Source of the DNA: a bacterium | GTDB taxonomy: Bacteria > Myxococcota > UBA727 > JAUIJE01 | Length of the DNA stretch: 64,000 bases | Assembly (NCBI GenBank): GCA_030431455.1 | Contig: JAUIJE010000001.1 | Location: forward strand, 248,001 to 312,000 | Reading direction: 5' to 3' | Part shown: positions 8,392-17,607 of the stretch, in pieces | How positions within the stretch are numbered: position 1 is the stretch's first letter | Layout of the letters: each line of letters opens with the position of its first letter | The notes under the pieces: generated by a model | The model's input: the letters and a program-made list of their open reading frames with translations, nothing else | What the model was told of the DNA's origin: nothing | The model's database searches: none | Made by a program: the position numbers and the translations under genes

Positions 8392-8807
8392 CAGAGGCAC
8401 CCCTTGAACGCGCCCGCCTTGGGCCGCGCGGTGACGCTGTATTCTTCGACGTCGACGGTGGCGACCACGCCTTTGACCCCGGCCACGGTGCCCTCGAAGT
8501 CGATGCTGCCCCCGCCGGCGGCTTTTTCGAGCTCGTAGCGGTACACGTTCTTGGTGGAGATCTCGTACACGATTTTCTCGGTCACGTCGTAGACCACCAG
8601 CCCCTTGGCCATCTCGGCGAGGGGACAGTTCTCAATGTAACTGAGCTTTCCCTTCTCGCGCGCTTGCAGCGCACAGGACAAGGCGGTGACCTGGCCGCTG
8701 TACACCTCCACGTCATCGTCGACGTCGGGGACGGCGGGGCCCGCGGGCGCCGCGTAGGCGAAAGAGGAGAGAACAAACACCGAGGCGATCAAAAGCGCGC
8801 GCATCAT
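8391..8807 (-). CDS. Small secreted protein of unknown function in the molybdoenzyme operon
   Basis: A 138-residue protein with a clear Sec signal peptide (MMRALLIASVFVLSSFAYAA). The mature part has three cysteines (VTALSCALQ, IENCPLAEM and the C-terminal GAFKGCL) and a beta-rich pattern (GLVVYDVTEKIVYEIS, VKGVVATVDVEEYSVTARP). The start overlaps the gamma-subunit stop (ATGATGA) and its stop overlaps the ATPase start, so it is translated as part of the operon. I do not recognise the family. It is not a TorD/NarJ-type chaperone, since those are cytoplasmic and helical. A periplasmic accessory or metal/sulfur-binding role is only a guess from context. Confidence 0.8.
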   Translation of the reverse strand: MMRALLIASVFVLSSFAYAAPAGPAVPDVDDDVEVYSGQVTALSCALQAREKGKLSYIENCPLAEMAKGLVVYDVTEKIVYEISTKNVYRYELEKAAGGGSIDFEGTVAGVKGVVATVDVEEYSVTARPKAGAFKGCL

Positions 8808-9942
8808 TTCTCCGGGCGGGGTTTGAGGTAGGCCACCATGTTCAGCACCTGCTCTTTTGGCAGGGCGAAGGGGGGCATCTTGGAGTTGGTTTTGCCCCCG
8901 CCCATGTCGACGCTCCACGAAAAACCCGGGTTGTGGGGTAAGGCGCCGTAGGGGTCTTGGGGGCCGCCGACTTGGTGGTGGCGGTTTTTGTTGGGGTTGG
9001 GCACGAGGATTTGGTTGGGGTTGGTGATGGAGTCGTACAGGTAGCGGTAGGTCGCGATGCCGCCCACGCTCTGCAGAGACGGGGCGAGTTCGGCGGGAAC
9101 CAAGGCTTTGTCCCCCACATGGTGGCAGGCAATGCACATGGATTCGACCATCGCCTTGCCCGCGGCGGGGTCTCCATACTCCCCTTCGCCATACCCGAAC
9201 GAGAGTTCTTTTAGGTACGCGGCGTCGTCGTTCAGGCCCTGCAGATGTAGGGTCTTCCACGAGGTGAGCGCCTTGTTGCCGCCGCGCTCGTGGAGCGCGC
9301 CGTTCCAGACCGCGAACGCCACTGGGACCGCCCCGCGGGCGATGGTGTGGCCGTGGCTGGTCAAGCGGCGCACGAACACCGCTTGCCACATTTTCTGCGC
9401 GGGCGAATAGGTGATGTCGCCGTAAAAGCCGCCCACGTTCGTGCGGGTGAGCGAACCAAAGCCGGCGCCGGTGTACTCACGGCCGTAGGACCCGTCCTTC
9501 GCGGTGCGCAGGAGGTACACGAGCACGTTTTGCCCAGCATCGCCCATGCCGATGTAGGGCAGGCGCACCCCGCGGCCGAAGGTCACGGGCAGCTCCATCG
9601 CCGCGGCATCGCCAAATGAGGCTGCATCCGCCACCGGCCGGGTCTCGGTGTCATCGGGCCAGGTGAGCTTCACCGACAGGGACGTCCCGTCGTGCAGGGC
9701 CCGGACTTGGACCGGGGTGGGCGCGCGCAACAGGTGCGCGTTGGCGGTCTTGTCCGGCAACCGCATCGTGCGCTGGGGATGGGCCAACACCTCGTGCACG
9801 GCCGCGTGCGACCACGCGCGGTCATCCGCGCGTTTGGGCACCTTGGCCACCTTGGCGACCTCGATGCCCTCGGCGGACAGGTAGGCGGCCACCCCGGGAT
9901 CGGGGCTGCTCACCGCGGCCGCGACGACGAGAATTGCGCCAA

Positions 9943-9946
<4 letters not shown>
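8804..9946 (-). CDS. Molybdoenzyme gamma subunit: ethylbenzene-dehydrogenase-like haem b domain fused to cytochrome c
   Basis: A 380-residue fusion. A short signal peptide is followed, over residues about 30-250, by a domain like the haem-b-binding gamma subunit of type II DMSO-reductase-family enzymes (EbdC/DdhC/SerC). Recognisable pieces are VRALHDGTSLSVKLTWPDDT, MELPVTFGRGVRLPYIGMGD (candidate Met ligand), and GGFYGDITYSPAQKMWQAVFVRRL. The C-terminal ~115 residues form a cytochrome c domain with CIACH at about 268-272 and a likely Met ligand in NSKMPPF. Classical gamma subunits carry haem b only, so the fused haem c gives a built-in exit wire towards the soluble cytochrome two genes downstream. 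Both ends overlap neighbours by four bases. Confidence 0.85.
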
Positions 9947-10995
<1,049 letters not shown>

Positions 10996-10999
10996 GGTG

Positions 11000-13873
11000 T
11001 TAGGCCTTCTCGAAGTCGATGGTCGCCTCGTAGGCGTGTTGGTTGCCGTCCCAGTGGGTGCCGAACTTGAGATGCCCCCAACCGTCGGACAGCTCGAGCA
11101 CATTGAGCATGTCCGCGTTGAGTTGGTTGTGTCCTTGTTTGTTGCTGTACATGAACGGTTCCCAGCCGTGCTCCATGACGATGGCGTCCTTGGGCACCCC
11201 GGGGGTGAGCTTGGCCATCACCACCGCCGAACCCATCTTGTTGAACAGGCGCACGTCGTCGCCGTCCTTCACGCCCCGCGCGGCGGCGATTTCGGGGTTG
11301 ATCATCGCGTAGGGCTTGCCGCGCTGCAGGCGCAGCAACGTGGGGGAGGTCTTGTACGTCGAGTGGATGGACCACCGCGCGTGCGGGGTCATCAACAAGA
11401 AGGGGTGACGTTGCGGCCGCATGGGGGCGCGGGCGGTGGGCACGTGGGCGGCGGCTTCGATCCAGAGCGGGTGGTCGACGTAAAACGTGAGCCGGCCGGT
11501 GAGGGTGTGGAACCGTTCCTTGAGGAACAGGTTCCGCTCAAAGGTGTTGTACGGCTTGTCTTTGTACAGCGGGCTCGACTTGCCCGCGGAGTCGCCGAGC
11601 ACCAAAAATCCGCCCCGGTCGTACACGCTCTTGGTGTCGTTGGGCTTGAACTGGTCGACGTGCTCGAGCGCGTACTCCACCGCTTGGCGGTCGTTGCCGA
11701 GCACACCGTCTTTGGTGAACTCCCGCACCAGCTCGTCCATCTTGTGCACACCCGCTTCGGTGTGGGTCTCGTCTTTGACCTCGAGGAAACGCCTGTCTTT
11801 GGTCTTGGCGAAGCGCTCTTTGGCGATGGCCTCCATGCGTTGCACGATGAGGGTGGCGATCTCCCACTCGCTCTTGGACTCGCCCACCGGTTTGAGCCCT
11901 TTGGGCGGGTACGCGATGTTGGCATATCGGTGATAGCCGGGGTTGGTGCGGATGTCCCAGACCTCGTAGTGCGACGCACAGGGCAGGAGCACGTCGGCGT
12001 ACATGGCGAAATCGCTCATGCGGTAATCGCCGTAGGCCAAAAACTTCGCTTTCTCGAGGAACGCCTTTTTGTAGCTGCCCTTGTTTCGCCGGAAGCGCGC
12101 GTCGGCAAAAATCAAGAACGTCTCGAGGGTGGTCCAGTAGCTTTTGCCGTTCTGGTAGCCGTCGTCGTTCTTGGACTCGGCGAGCAGGCCCGCGATCTTC
12201 TCTTTGTAGGCCGATTTCGACAGGCCCGTGGCCCGCCGGACGTCGGCATCGTCGTAGTGGGTGTCGTAGTCGTTGAGTTGGTCGCCGAGCATGAACTCGC
12301 TGACAAAGCCCGAGGCGAACCGCTGCTTAAACTTGCCTTCGAACCCCGACAAGCCCGAGAGCCCGGTGATGTTCCACTCGTTTTCGGTGTTGAGCCCCCC
12401 TTCGGGGCCGAGCTTGCCCACAAACGCGGCCAGGGTGGAGATGGCGCGCTGGCTGAGCAGCCCGTTGAAGTGTTTGCCGACGGCAAAACCCATGGTGATG
12501 AGGGCGCAGCCGTCGGCGGTCAGGTCCTCGGCGAGTTGATGCACGACGCTCGGGTGCACCCCGGTGAGCTTTTGGGTCTTGGCCGCGGAGAACTGCCGCA
12601 GCTCCTGCCGGAACTGGTCGAACACCGTGATCGCCTGAACGGTGTGGCCGTCCTTGAGCTTCACCGGTCGTCGTCCACCGAGGGCGGGCTGGAGGTCCCA
12701 GCCAATGTCGCTCAGGCGGAGGGACTCGACCGCCGAGCCCTCGCATCCGGGAAGCGGCACAATGCGTTTGGACTTTTCGTCCCAGGCGAGGAAGACATCG
12801 TGGTGGGTGACCTCGTCGGGAGCGAACTGGTCGAGCAGCTTCTTGTCGACTTGGGCGAGGTCGATGTCGGCCAGCCGGATGAGCTTTTGGCTCTTTTTGT
12901 CGACGAGGAGCGGGAGGTCGGTGAAGGTGCGGAGGAACTCGGGCTTGTGGCGTTTGGTCTCGAGGATGCGGTGCAAAATCGCGAGGGCGAGGTGGCCGTC
13001 GTAGCCCGGTTTGACCGGGACCCACAGGTCGGCGTGCACACACGTCGAGTTGAACTCGGGGGTGATGACGATGGTCTTGGCCCCGTTGTATTTGCCTTCC
13101 CAGAGGTAGTGGGCGTCGGGGATGCGCGAGGTGTTGGGGTTGCAGCCCCAGAACACGTTCACGTCCGCTTGGTACATAAAATCGAACGTACAGCCGATGT
13201 TGCCTTCGCCGTAGACGACGCTCACCCCGGGGAACATGTCGCCGACGTAGGACGCGATGTAGGGACGCACCGCGCCGAGCAGGGTGCCGAGGCGTTTGAT
13301 CGAGGCGGCGCGGGCCTCGGTGAGGATGCCGGCCCCGACGTGCACGTAGTTCCCCTCGGGGCCGGTCTCGAGCATGGTGTCGTAGAGGTTGCGGGCGACC
13401 TCGTCGATGGCCTCGTCCCAGGTGATGCGTTTCCATTGGCCGGCGCCGCGGGGGCCGGTGCGCTTCAGGGGATGGAGCAGGCGGTCCTGCTCGTACATGA
13501 TTTGGGAGTGTTGGACACCCTTGTTGCAACCGCGGGGGTTGGCGTCGGGGATGTCGGGGGCGATTTGGGGATAGCGAGCGGATTGGTTCTCGCGGGTGAC
13601 TTTGCCGTCGTCGGTCCAGACCTCCCAGGCGCAGTTCCCCTGGCAGTTGACGCAGTGGTAGGCGTACCCCATGTCCGGCTGTTGGCCCTGGGTGTGGGCA
13701 AACTCCATGCGGTACATGTCCTCGGTGGACGCGGTGTCGGGATAGTCGGCCCGGGGGTCGTCGACCCGGACGGGGTCGGGGCGGACCCCCTTGGCTTGGG
13801 CTTCGCCGGTGGCGGCCCCGGCGGCCCCGAGGGCGAGCAGGCTTTTGACCATGTCGCGTCGAGACAGCGTCAC
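11000..13873 (-). CDS. Molybdoenzyme alpha subunit, type II DMSO reductase family (Tat-exported)
   Basis: A 957-residue catalytic subunit binding bis-MGD and one [4Fe-4S] cluster. I start at the GTG at 13873, which overlaps the upstream TGA and opens a Tat signal TLSRRDMVKSLLALGAAGAA; a longer frame has no similarity upstream. The cluster motif is HCVNCQGNCAWEVW with GCNKGVQ downstream. The segment YVGDMFPGVSVVYGEG holds an Asp at the expected place for the type II molybdenum ligand, and VFWGCNPNTSRIPDAHYLWE is the cofactor-binding stretch shared by NarG, EbdA, DdhA and SerA. The C terminus has the usual beta-barrel MGD domain (KPYAMINPEIAAARGVKDGD). The family oxidises or reduces nitrate, selenate, (per)chlorate, dimethyl sulfide or hydrocarbons; surrounding rhodaneses and a thiosulfate transporter favour a sulfur substrate here. 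Confidence 0.92.
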   Translation of the reverse strand: MTLSRRDMVKSLLALGAAGAATGEAQAKGVRPDPVRVDDPRADYPDTASTEDMYRMEFAHTQGQQPDMGYAYHCVNCQGNCAWEVWTDDGKVTRENQSARYPQIAPDIPDANPRGCNKGVQHSQIMYEQDRLLHPLKRTGPRGAGQWKRITWDEAIDEVARNLYDTMLETGPEGNYVHVGAGILTEARAASIKRLGTLLGAVRPYIASYVGDMFPGVSVVYGEGNIGCTFDFMYQADVNVFWGCNPNTSRIPDAHYLWEGKYNGAKTIVITPEFNSTCVHADLWVPVKPGYDGHLALAILHRILETKRHKPEFLRTFTDLPLLVDKKSQKLIRLADIDLAQVDKKLLDQFAPDEVTHHDVFLAWDEKSKRIVPLPGCEGSAVESLRLSDIGWDLQPALGGRRPVKLKDGHTVQAITVFDQFRQELRQFSAAKTQKLTGVHPSVVHQLAEDLTADGCALITMGFAVGKHFNGLLSQRAISTLAAFVGKLGPEGGLNTENEWNITGLSGLSGFEGKFKQRFASGFVSEFMLGDQLNDYDTHYDDADVRRATGLSKSAYKEKIAGLLAESKNDDGYQNGKSYWTTLETFLIFADARFRRNKGSYKKAFLEKAKFLAYGDYRMSDFAMYADVLLPCASHYEVWDIRTNPGYHRYANIAYPPKGLKPVGESKSEWEIATLIVQRMEAIAKERFAKTKDRRFLEVKDETHTEAGVHKMDELVREFTKDGVLGNDRQAVEYALEHVDQFKPNDTKSVYDRGGFLVLGDSAGKSSPLYKDKPYNTFERNLFLKERFHTLTGRLTFYVDHPLWIEAAAHVPTARAPMRPQRHPFLLMTPHARWSIHSTYKTSPTLLRLQRGKPYAMINPEIAAARGVKDGDDVRLFNKMGSAVVMAKLTPGVPKDAIVMEHGWEPFMYSNKQGHNQLNADMLNVLELSDGWGHLKFGTHWDGNQHAYEATIDFEKA

Positions 13874-14346
13874 AGGCAGCCTCCGCCGGCACCGGGTTTG
13901 GGGGGGACGTATTCGCCCGAGTCCTCGGGCAGGCCCTCGTCGGTCCAGCCTTCGATGCCGCCCTGCAGGTTGCGGGCGAGGGGGAAGATGGCTTGGCACT
14001 TTTTGAACGCGGCCGCGTCCCCTTCTTCGGACACGATGATGGTCGGGACCGCGGCGAGGATGTGCGGGCGGACCTCTTCGGCGGTCTTGTCGAAGTCACA
14101 CCCGGGGAAGGGGATGGCGCCGGGGACGTGGGTGTCGTCGAACTCTTCTTCGTCGTCGCGCACGTCGATGATTTGAATCGTGGACTTGGACTTGGCCAAG
14201 GTGCGGTAGAGCTCTTTGGGGGCGATGGGCAGCTCGGACTTGAGCGCGGCGTTTTCCATCCCGGCGGCGAGGAGCAGCCCGCTGAGCACAAAGATAGCGC
14301 CGAACCAGAGCCCAGGTTCGATCCACTTGTGGTTGGACACCATCAT
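13870..14346 (-). CDS. Membrane-anchored rhodanese-like protein lacking the catalytic cysteine
   Basis: A 158-residue protein: one N-terminal transmembrane helix (residues about 11-31, GLWFGAIFVLSGLLLAAGME) and a periplasmic rhodanese fold with IQIIDVRDDEEEFDDTHVPG and the C-terminal LQGGIEGWTDEGLP. The loop that normally holds the active-site Cys (VVYCxxG) reads TIIVSEEGDAAA, so sulfurtransferase activity by the standard mechanism is unlikely. Other cysteines are present (PFPGCDFDK, FKKCQAIF, and the C-terminal GGGCL). It may bind sulfane sulfur or act as a docking module. The start overlaps the 52-residue peptide gene and the stop overlaps the alpha-subunit GTG, so it is tightly coupled to the enzyme. 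Confidence 0.82.
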   Translation of the reverse strand: MMVSNHKWIEPGLWFGAIFVLSGLLLAAGMENAALKSELPIAPKELYRTLAKSKSTIQIIDVRDDEEEFDDTHVPGAIPFPGCDFDKTAEEVRPHILAAVPTIIVSEEGDAAAFKKCQAIFPLARNLQGGIEGWTDEGLPEDSGEYVPPKPGAGGGCL

Positions 14347-14501
14347 GGCGCGTCCCCTCCATCCGCCGCCGCGGGGGCGGGCTTGTCCGATTGGTCGTGC
14401 AGTTGGGTTGCCAGGTCTTGGTTCTGGGCGCGCAGGCCGAAGTAGCCGCCCACCAAGGCGAGCACGAACACGCCCAAAAACACCCGTACGTGTTTCTTCA
14501 T
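14343..14501 (-). CDS. 52-residue single-pass membrane peptide
   Basis: A short gene reading MKKHVRVFLGVFVLALVGGY, then FGLRAQNQDLATQLHDQSDK and an Ala/Pro/Gly/Asp tail ending DAP. It has a positive N terminus, one hydrophobic helix (about residues 6-22) and a hydrophilic periplasmic tail. The stop overlaps the ATG of the rhodanese-like protein (ATGA), and it begins 11 bases after the transporter stop, so it is embedded in the operon. Codon third positions are strongly G/C, as in its neighbours. No family recognised; an assembly or anchoring role in the membrane is possible. Confidence 0.65.
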   Translation of the reverse strand: MKKHVRVFLGVFVLALVGGYFGLRAQNQDLATQLHDQSDKPAPAAADGGDAP

Positions 14502-14512
14502 CGTCGTGCCCC

Positions 14513-15640
14513 TCAGTCGTAGACCTTGTCGCCCACCAGCTGGACCTGCGGCAGGTCAAAGCGGTGGGTCAACATGCGTGCGTTGCTGACCACCACGGAC
14601 ACGACGAAGAACGTGCCCGCCATCAAAAAACTGCCCACCGACAGCGTGGGCCAAGCCGCGATGAACGCCCCGGTGGTGCAGCCGCCGCCCACCATCGCGC
14701 CGAACGCCATCGAGGTCCCGGCCCCGAAATAGCGGGCCAAGGCTTTGCCATCCCAATGTTTTTGGACTGTGGCGTGGGCCGCGGCCTCGGACTTGAGCGA
14801 CACCAGCGACGCGACGAAGCCGCCGGGGAGCACGCCGACGAGCAACGCCGCGCGCCAGGCGATGCTCTCGTTGATCACCGGGACCGACTCCAGGGTGAAG
14901 CCGAGGGCGTCCGCGGCCCAACCCACCGCGGCCAAGGCCGCGCCCGAGAAGCCGAGATAGCCGTCCTGGGCGCTGGCCCAGACCACCAGGGTGCCGGCGA
15001 TGGCCCCCGACCAGGCCCAGCTCCATTCGCCCCGCACCCAATCGAGCAGGGTCTTGCGCTCGTGCACGGGGGCGTAGGACTTCTCGGGGGTCGCCCGGTC
15101 CACGGCAAAGGTGATCAACATGACCGCGGCCCCGAACACCAATGCCAATGCCTCGTACGGGATGCCCAGCCAGCCGTACAGCGTGACCGGCTTTTGCTGG
15201 CCGGCGATGACCCCGACCTCGACCAGCCAGCCCTTGAGGCCGTTGTACAGAAGGATGCCCACGAGCAGACCGAGCACCGAGGCCCAGCCGGTGAACTTCG
15301 TGTCCCCCGCGCGGCCTCCGGTGCGGGCCACACACGTGCCCGGGCACAACCCGGTGGTGCCCATGGCCAGCCCGAAGAACAGACCGCCCACGAGGTGCGC
15401 GGGCCCGAGGTAGGGCATGACCCGGGGGACCACGCCCCAGTCCTCGGCCACGCCGAAGACCCCGAACAGGCCGTACAGCACCGACGCGGTGGCGATGGCC
15501 ATGAACGCGAACTTCATGATCTTGGTGTCGCGCAGCGTGAGCATGCCCATCACGCGCGAGTAGCGGGTGGCGCCGACCTTATAGAGCACAGCGCCGAAGG
15601 CCATGCCCATCAACAGTCCGGTGGCAACAGCGGTGAACAT
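14513..15640 (-). CDS. YeeE/YedE-family thiosulfate/sulfur-compound transporter
   Basis: A 375-residue polytopic membrane protein of the YeeE/YedE (TsuA-like, DUF395) family, whose studied members import thiosulfate or related sulfur species through a chain of conserved cysteines. Two hallmark motifs are visible: GTTGLCPGTCVARTG (about residues 95-110) and MVGGGCTTGAFIAAWPTLS (about 315-335). They occur in the two internally repeated halves, each with four to five hydrophobic helices. I start at the ATG at 15640 behind GGAG. Its position between two rhodaneses and upstream of the molybdoenzyme points to shuttling of a sulfur donor or product across the inner membrane. Confidence 0.9.
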   Translation of the reverse strand: MFTAVATGLLMGMAFGAVLYKVGATRYSRVMGMLTLRDTKIMKFAFMAIATASVLYGLFGVFGVAEDWGVVPRVMPYLGPAHLVGGLFFGLAMGTTGLCPGTCVARTGGRAGDTKFTGWASVLGLLVGILLYNGLKGWLVEVGVIAGQQKPVTLYGWLGIPYEALALVFGAAVMLITFAVDRATPEKSYAPVHERKTLLDWVRGEWSWAWSGAIAGTLVVWASAQDGYLGFSGAALAAVGWAADALGFTLESVPVINESIAWRAALLVGVLPGGFVASLVSLKSEAAAHATVQKHWDGKALARYFGAGTSMAFGAMVGGGCTTGAFIAAWPTLSVGSFLMAGTFFVVSVVVSNARMLTHRFDLPQVQLVGDKVYD

Positions 15641-15687
15641 GGAGAACTCCTCGTCGAGCGCGCGCGTGGTGGGGCGGGAATGGGGCG

Positions 15688-16629
15688 CTAGGGTTGCTTG
15701 CCCAAGGGCAGGGACGCGTCGTTGCCCCATTCATTCCAAGAGCCCACGTAGAGCTTCACGTTGTCGTGGCCCGCCTGCTTGAGGGCGAGGTATTGGAACG
15801 AGCCGCGGCCGAGGCCGACGTGGCAGTAGCTGATCACGGTCTTGCCCGGGGCGTAGCCCTTTTTGCCCAGCTTCTGGAGCTGCTTTTTGAGCTTCTTGTC
15901 GTCGCGGAAGGTGGGTTCGCCGGCTTCGCCCTTCTTGTTGCCGGCGTACTTGGTCCAGGGGGAGAACACCGCGGTGGGAATGAACCCGCCGCGGGCCACG
16001 GTGCTTTCTTTGCCCGGATGGTCGAGCGCGGACTGCAGTGACTTTCCGGTGTACTGGTCGAGTTTGTGGCGGGCGTCGACGATGAAGTAGTGCCCGGGGT
16101 CCTCGGTGGCCTTTTTGACCTCGGCCTTGGTCGCGATCATCGACCGGTCGACGCTCGGTTTGAACGATTTGGCCGCGACCTTCGCGTGGCCCGATTCCAC
16201 CGGGCCCCCGGCCGCCTTCCAGCTCGCGAGGCCGCCGTCGAGGATCTTCACGTTCTTGGCGCCGTAGAGCTTGAGGAAGAACCACGTGCCGGTGGCGTTC
16301 ACTCCGGGACCGCCGTCATACACCACGACCTCGGTGTTGTTGTCGATGCCCAGCCCGCCGATGAACTTGGCGGCGGTGGCCTCGCACATCGGGAGCCCGT
16401 CGCACTTTTTGACGTCGTCGAGGTAGTGCAGGTCGTGCGCGTAGGCCTCGGCCGAGCCCTGGATGTGTTCTTTGCTGAAGTCTTTTTCGCCATCGGCGAA
16501 CACGAACACCGCTTGGCCCAATTTCCCTTTGGCGGTGTTGGCGTCGATGAGCACGCCATCGGCCCCGCCGGCGAGCGCGGCGGTGGACAGCAACAAGGTG
16601 GTCAACGTGACGGGAACGAATCGAACCAT
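15688..16629 (-). CDS. Periplasmic two-domain rhodanese (thiosulfate sulfurtransferase-like)
   Basis: A 313-residue secreted sulfurtransferase. The ATG at 16629 starts a Sec signal peptide (MVRFVPVTLTTLLLSTAALA). Two rhodanese domains follow. The N-terminal, non-catalytic one has TEVVVYDGGPGVNATGTWFF and VKILDGGLASWKAAGG. The C-terminal one has the catalytic loop VISYCHVGLGRGS with an active-site Cys, preceded by YFIVDARHKLDQYTGKSL. Length and layout match TST/MST-type rhodaneses. It transfers sulfane sulfur from thiosulfate or a persulfide to an acceptor in the periplasm. It lies 5 bases after the ArsR-rhodanese gene and 47 bases before the transporter gene, so it is probably in the same operon. 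Confidence 0.92.
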   Translation of the reverse strand: MVRFVPVTLTTLLLSTAALAGGADGVLIDANTAKGKLGQAVFVFADGEKDFSKEHIQGSAEAYAHDLHYLDDVKKCDGLPMCEATAAKFIGGLGIDNNTEVVVYDGGPGVNATGTWFFLKLYGAKNVKILDGGLASWKAAGGPVESGHAKVAAKSFKPSVDRSMIATKAEVKKATEDPGHYFIVDARHKLDQYTGKSLQSALDHPGKESTVARGGFIPTAVFSPWTKYAGNKKGEAGEPTFRDDKKLKKQLQKLGKKGYAPGKTVISYCHVGLGRGSFQYLALKQAGHDNVKLYVGSWNEWGNDASLPLGKQP

Positions 16630-16634
16630 GGCGA

Positions 16635-17363
16635 TTACCTCGATTTCTTGCGGGAGGAGGACGGCGATCGGCTTTGGCGGGCCCCGCGGGGTTGGCGTGT
16701 GCGCTCTACCCGCCAGCGGCGGCTGCGCATGTCGACGATGCCGAGGGGGAGGCGGTGGGCGCGCAGGCCGTGCTCGCGCAACACGCGCACCGCCTCGAGG
16801 GCGAGCACGCAATAGACGCCGCGGCAGTACACCACCAGGTCTTGGTCGCGGGGCAGCTCGTCGATGCGCGCGGCCACCTCGGGGAGCGGGATGTTGATCG
16901 CCCCGCTCATGTGGCCCGCGTCGAACTCGACGGGGGGGCGTACGTCGACGACGGTGGCTTTGCCGCTGCGCGCGAGCTCTTCGATCTCTTTGACGCTGAG
17001 GTCGTCGGGGATGTCGAGCACCGTGCGCCGGAGCTCAGCCACCTCGGCGAGCTGTTGGTCCGCCACCGTCTGCAGCGCGCACACGAACCGGCAGACGTTG
17101 TCGTTGGCCACCCGGTAGAACACCCGCTGGGCGTCCTTTTCGCTCTCCACCAATCGCGCCTCGCGGAGCTGCTTGAGGTGCTGCGAGACGTTGGCCGCGG
17201 TCAAGCCGAGGTGCGCGGCGATGTCGTCGACGCAGCGCGGTCCCTGCCGGAGCAGGTCGAGGATCTCGAGGCGGTTGGGGGAGGCGATGGCTTTGCCGAT
17301 GCGGGACAGCTCGGGGTAGTAGGCGTCCGCGATCGCGCGCTGGTCGGGTGTTTTCTTAGACAT
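16635..17363 (-). CDS. ArsR-family repressor fused to a rhodanese domain
   Basis: A 242-residue regulator. Residues about 15-105 form an ArsR winged helix (RLEILDLLRQGPRCVDDIAA, LTAANVSQHLKQLREARLVE). There is one Cys in GPRCVDD and a pair in NDNVCRFVCALQ. These are close to the two positions used by persulfide-sensing ArsR repressors (BigR/SqrR type), rather than a metal-site CxC. Residues about 130-220 are a rhodanese domain with VVDVRPPVEFDAGHMSGAIN and the active-site loop VVYCRGVYCVLALEA. ArsR-rhodanese fusions are known sulfur-linked regulators. Being first in the operon, it probably autoregulates the whole cluster, released by sulfane sulfur loaded by its own rhodanese domain. The last ~25 residues are Arg/Ser-rich and atypical. 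Confidence 0.9.
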   Translation of the reverse strand: MSKKTPDQRAIADAYYPELSRIGKAIASPNRLEILDLLRQGPRCVDDIAAHLGLTAANVSQHLKQLREARLVESEKDAQRVFYRVANDNVCRFVCALQTVADQQLAEVAELRRTVLDIPDDLSVKEIEELARSGKATVVDVRPPVEFDAGHMSGAINIPLPEVAARIDELPRDQDLVVYCRGVYCVLALEAVRVLREHGLRAHRLPLGIVDMRSRRWRVERTRQPRGARQSRSPSSSRKKSR

Positions 17364-17403
17364 CAATGAAATTGGTATTTGCGTGATTGCTTAAAAACAA
17401 GGC
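17364..17403 (-). promoter_or_regulatory. AT-rich promoter/operator region of the sulfur operon
   Basis: The 40 bases upstream of the ArsR-rhodanese ATG are much more AT-rich than their surroundings. On the minus strand they contain TTGTTT (17400-17395) and TACCAA (17377-17372), 17 bases apart, a weak sigma-70-like pair. Transcription would start almost at the ATG, so the assignment is tentative. No clean dyad for the ArsR protein was found. Confidence 0.3.
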
Positions 17404-17607
17404 ATTTCGTCGCCGCGCCGCGGCATGACGCCGCAGGGCCTTGAAATGACTTGCTTATTGGGACAGACCAGATCCGCGGGGCGTGTCGTATCGCCGCTGT
17501 GCGTCAAGCTGCGGATCCAACGTTGCCTTCACGTGACCCGGCGACCCACCCTCGAACTCATTTCGTGCATCGAGGCGCACCGCGCGCGCGCCCCGGGGCG
17601 AGGGCGC

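Noticed and set aside
8808-9389. Long N-terminal extension of the 138-residue secreted protein
   Set aside because: The extension lies wholly inside the gamma-subunit gene and is Arg/Pro-rich; the signal peptide at the ATG at 8807 marks the real start.
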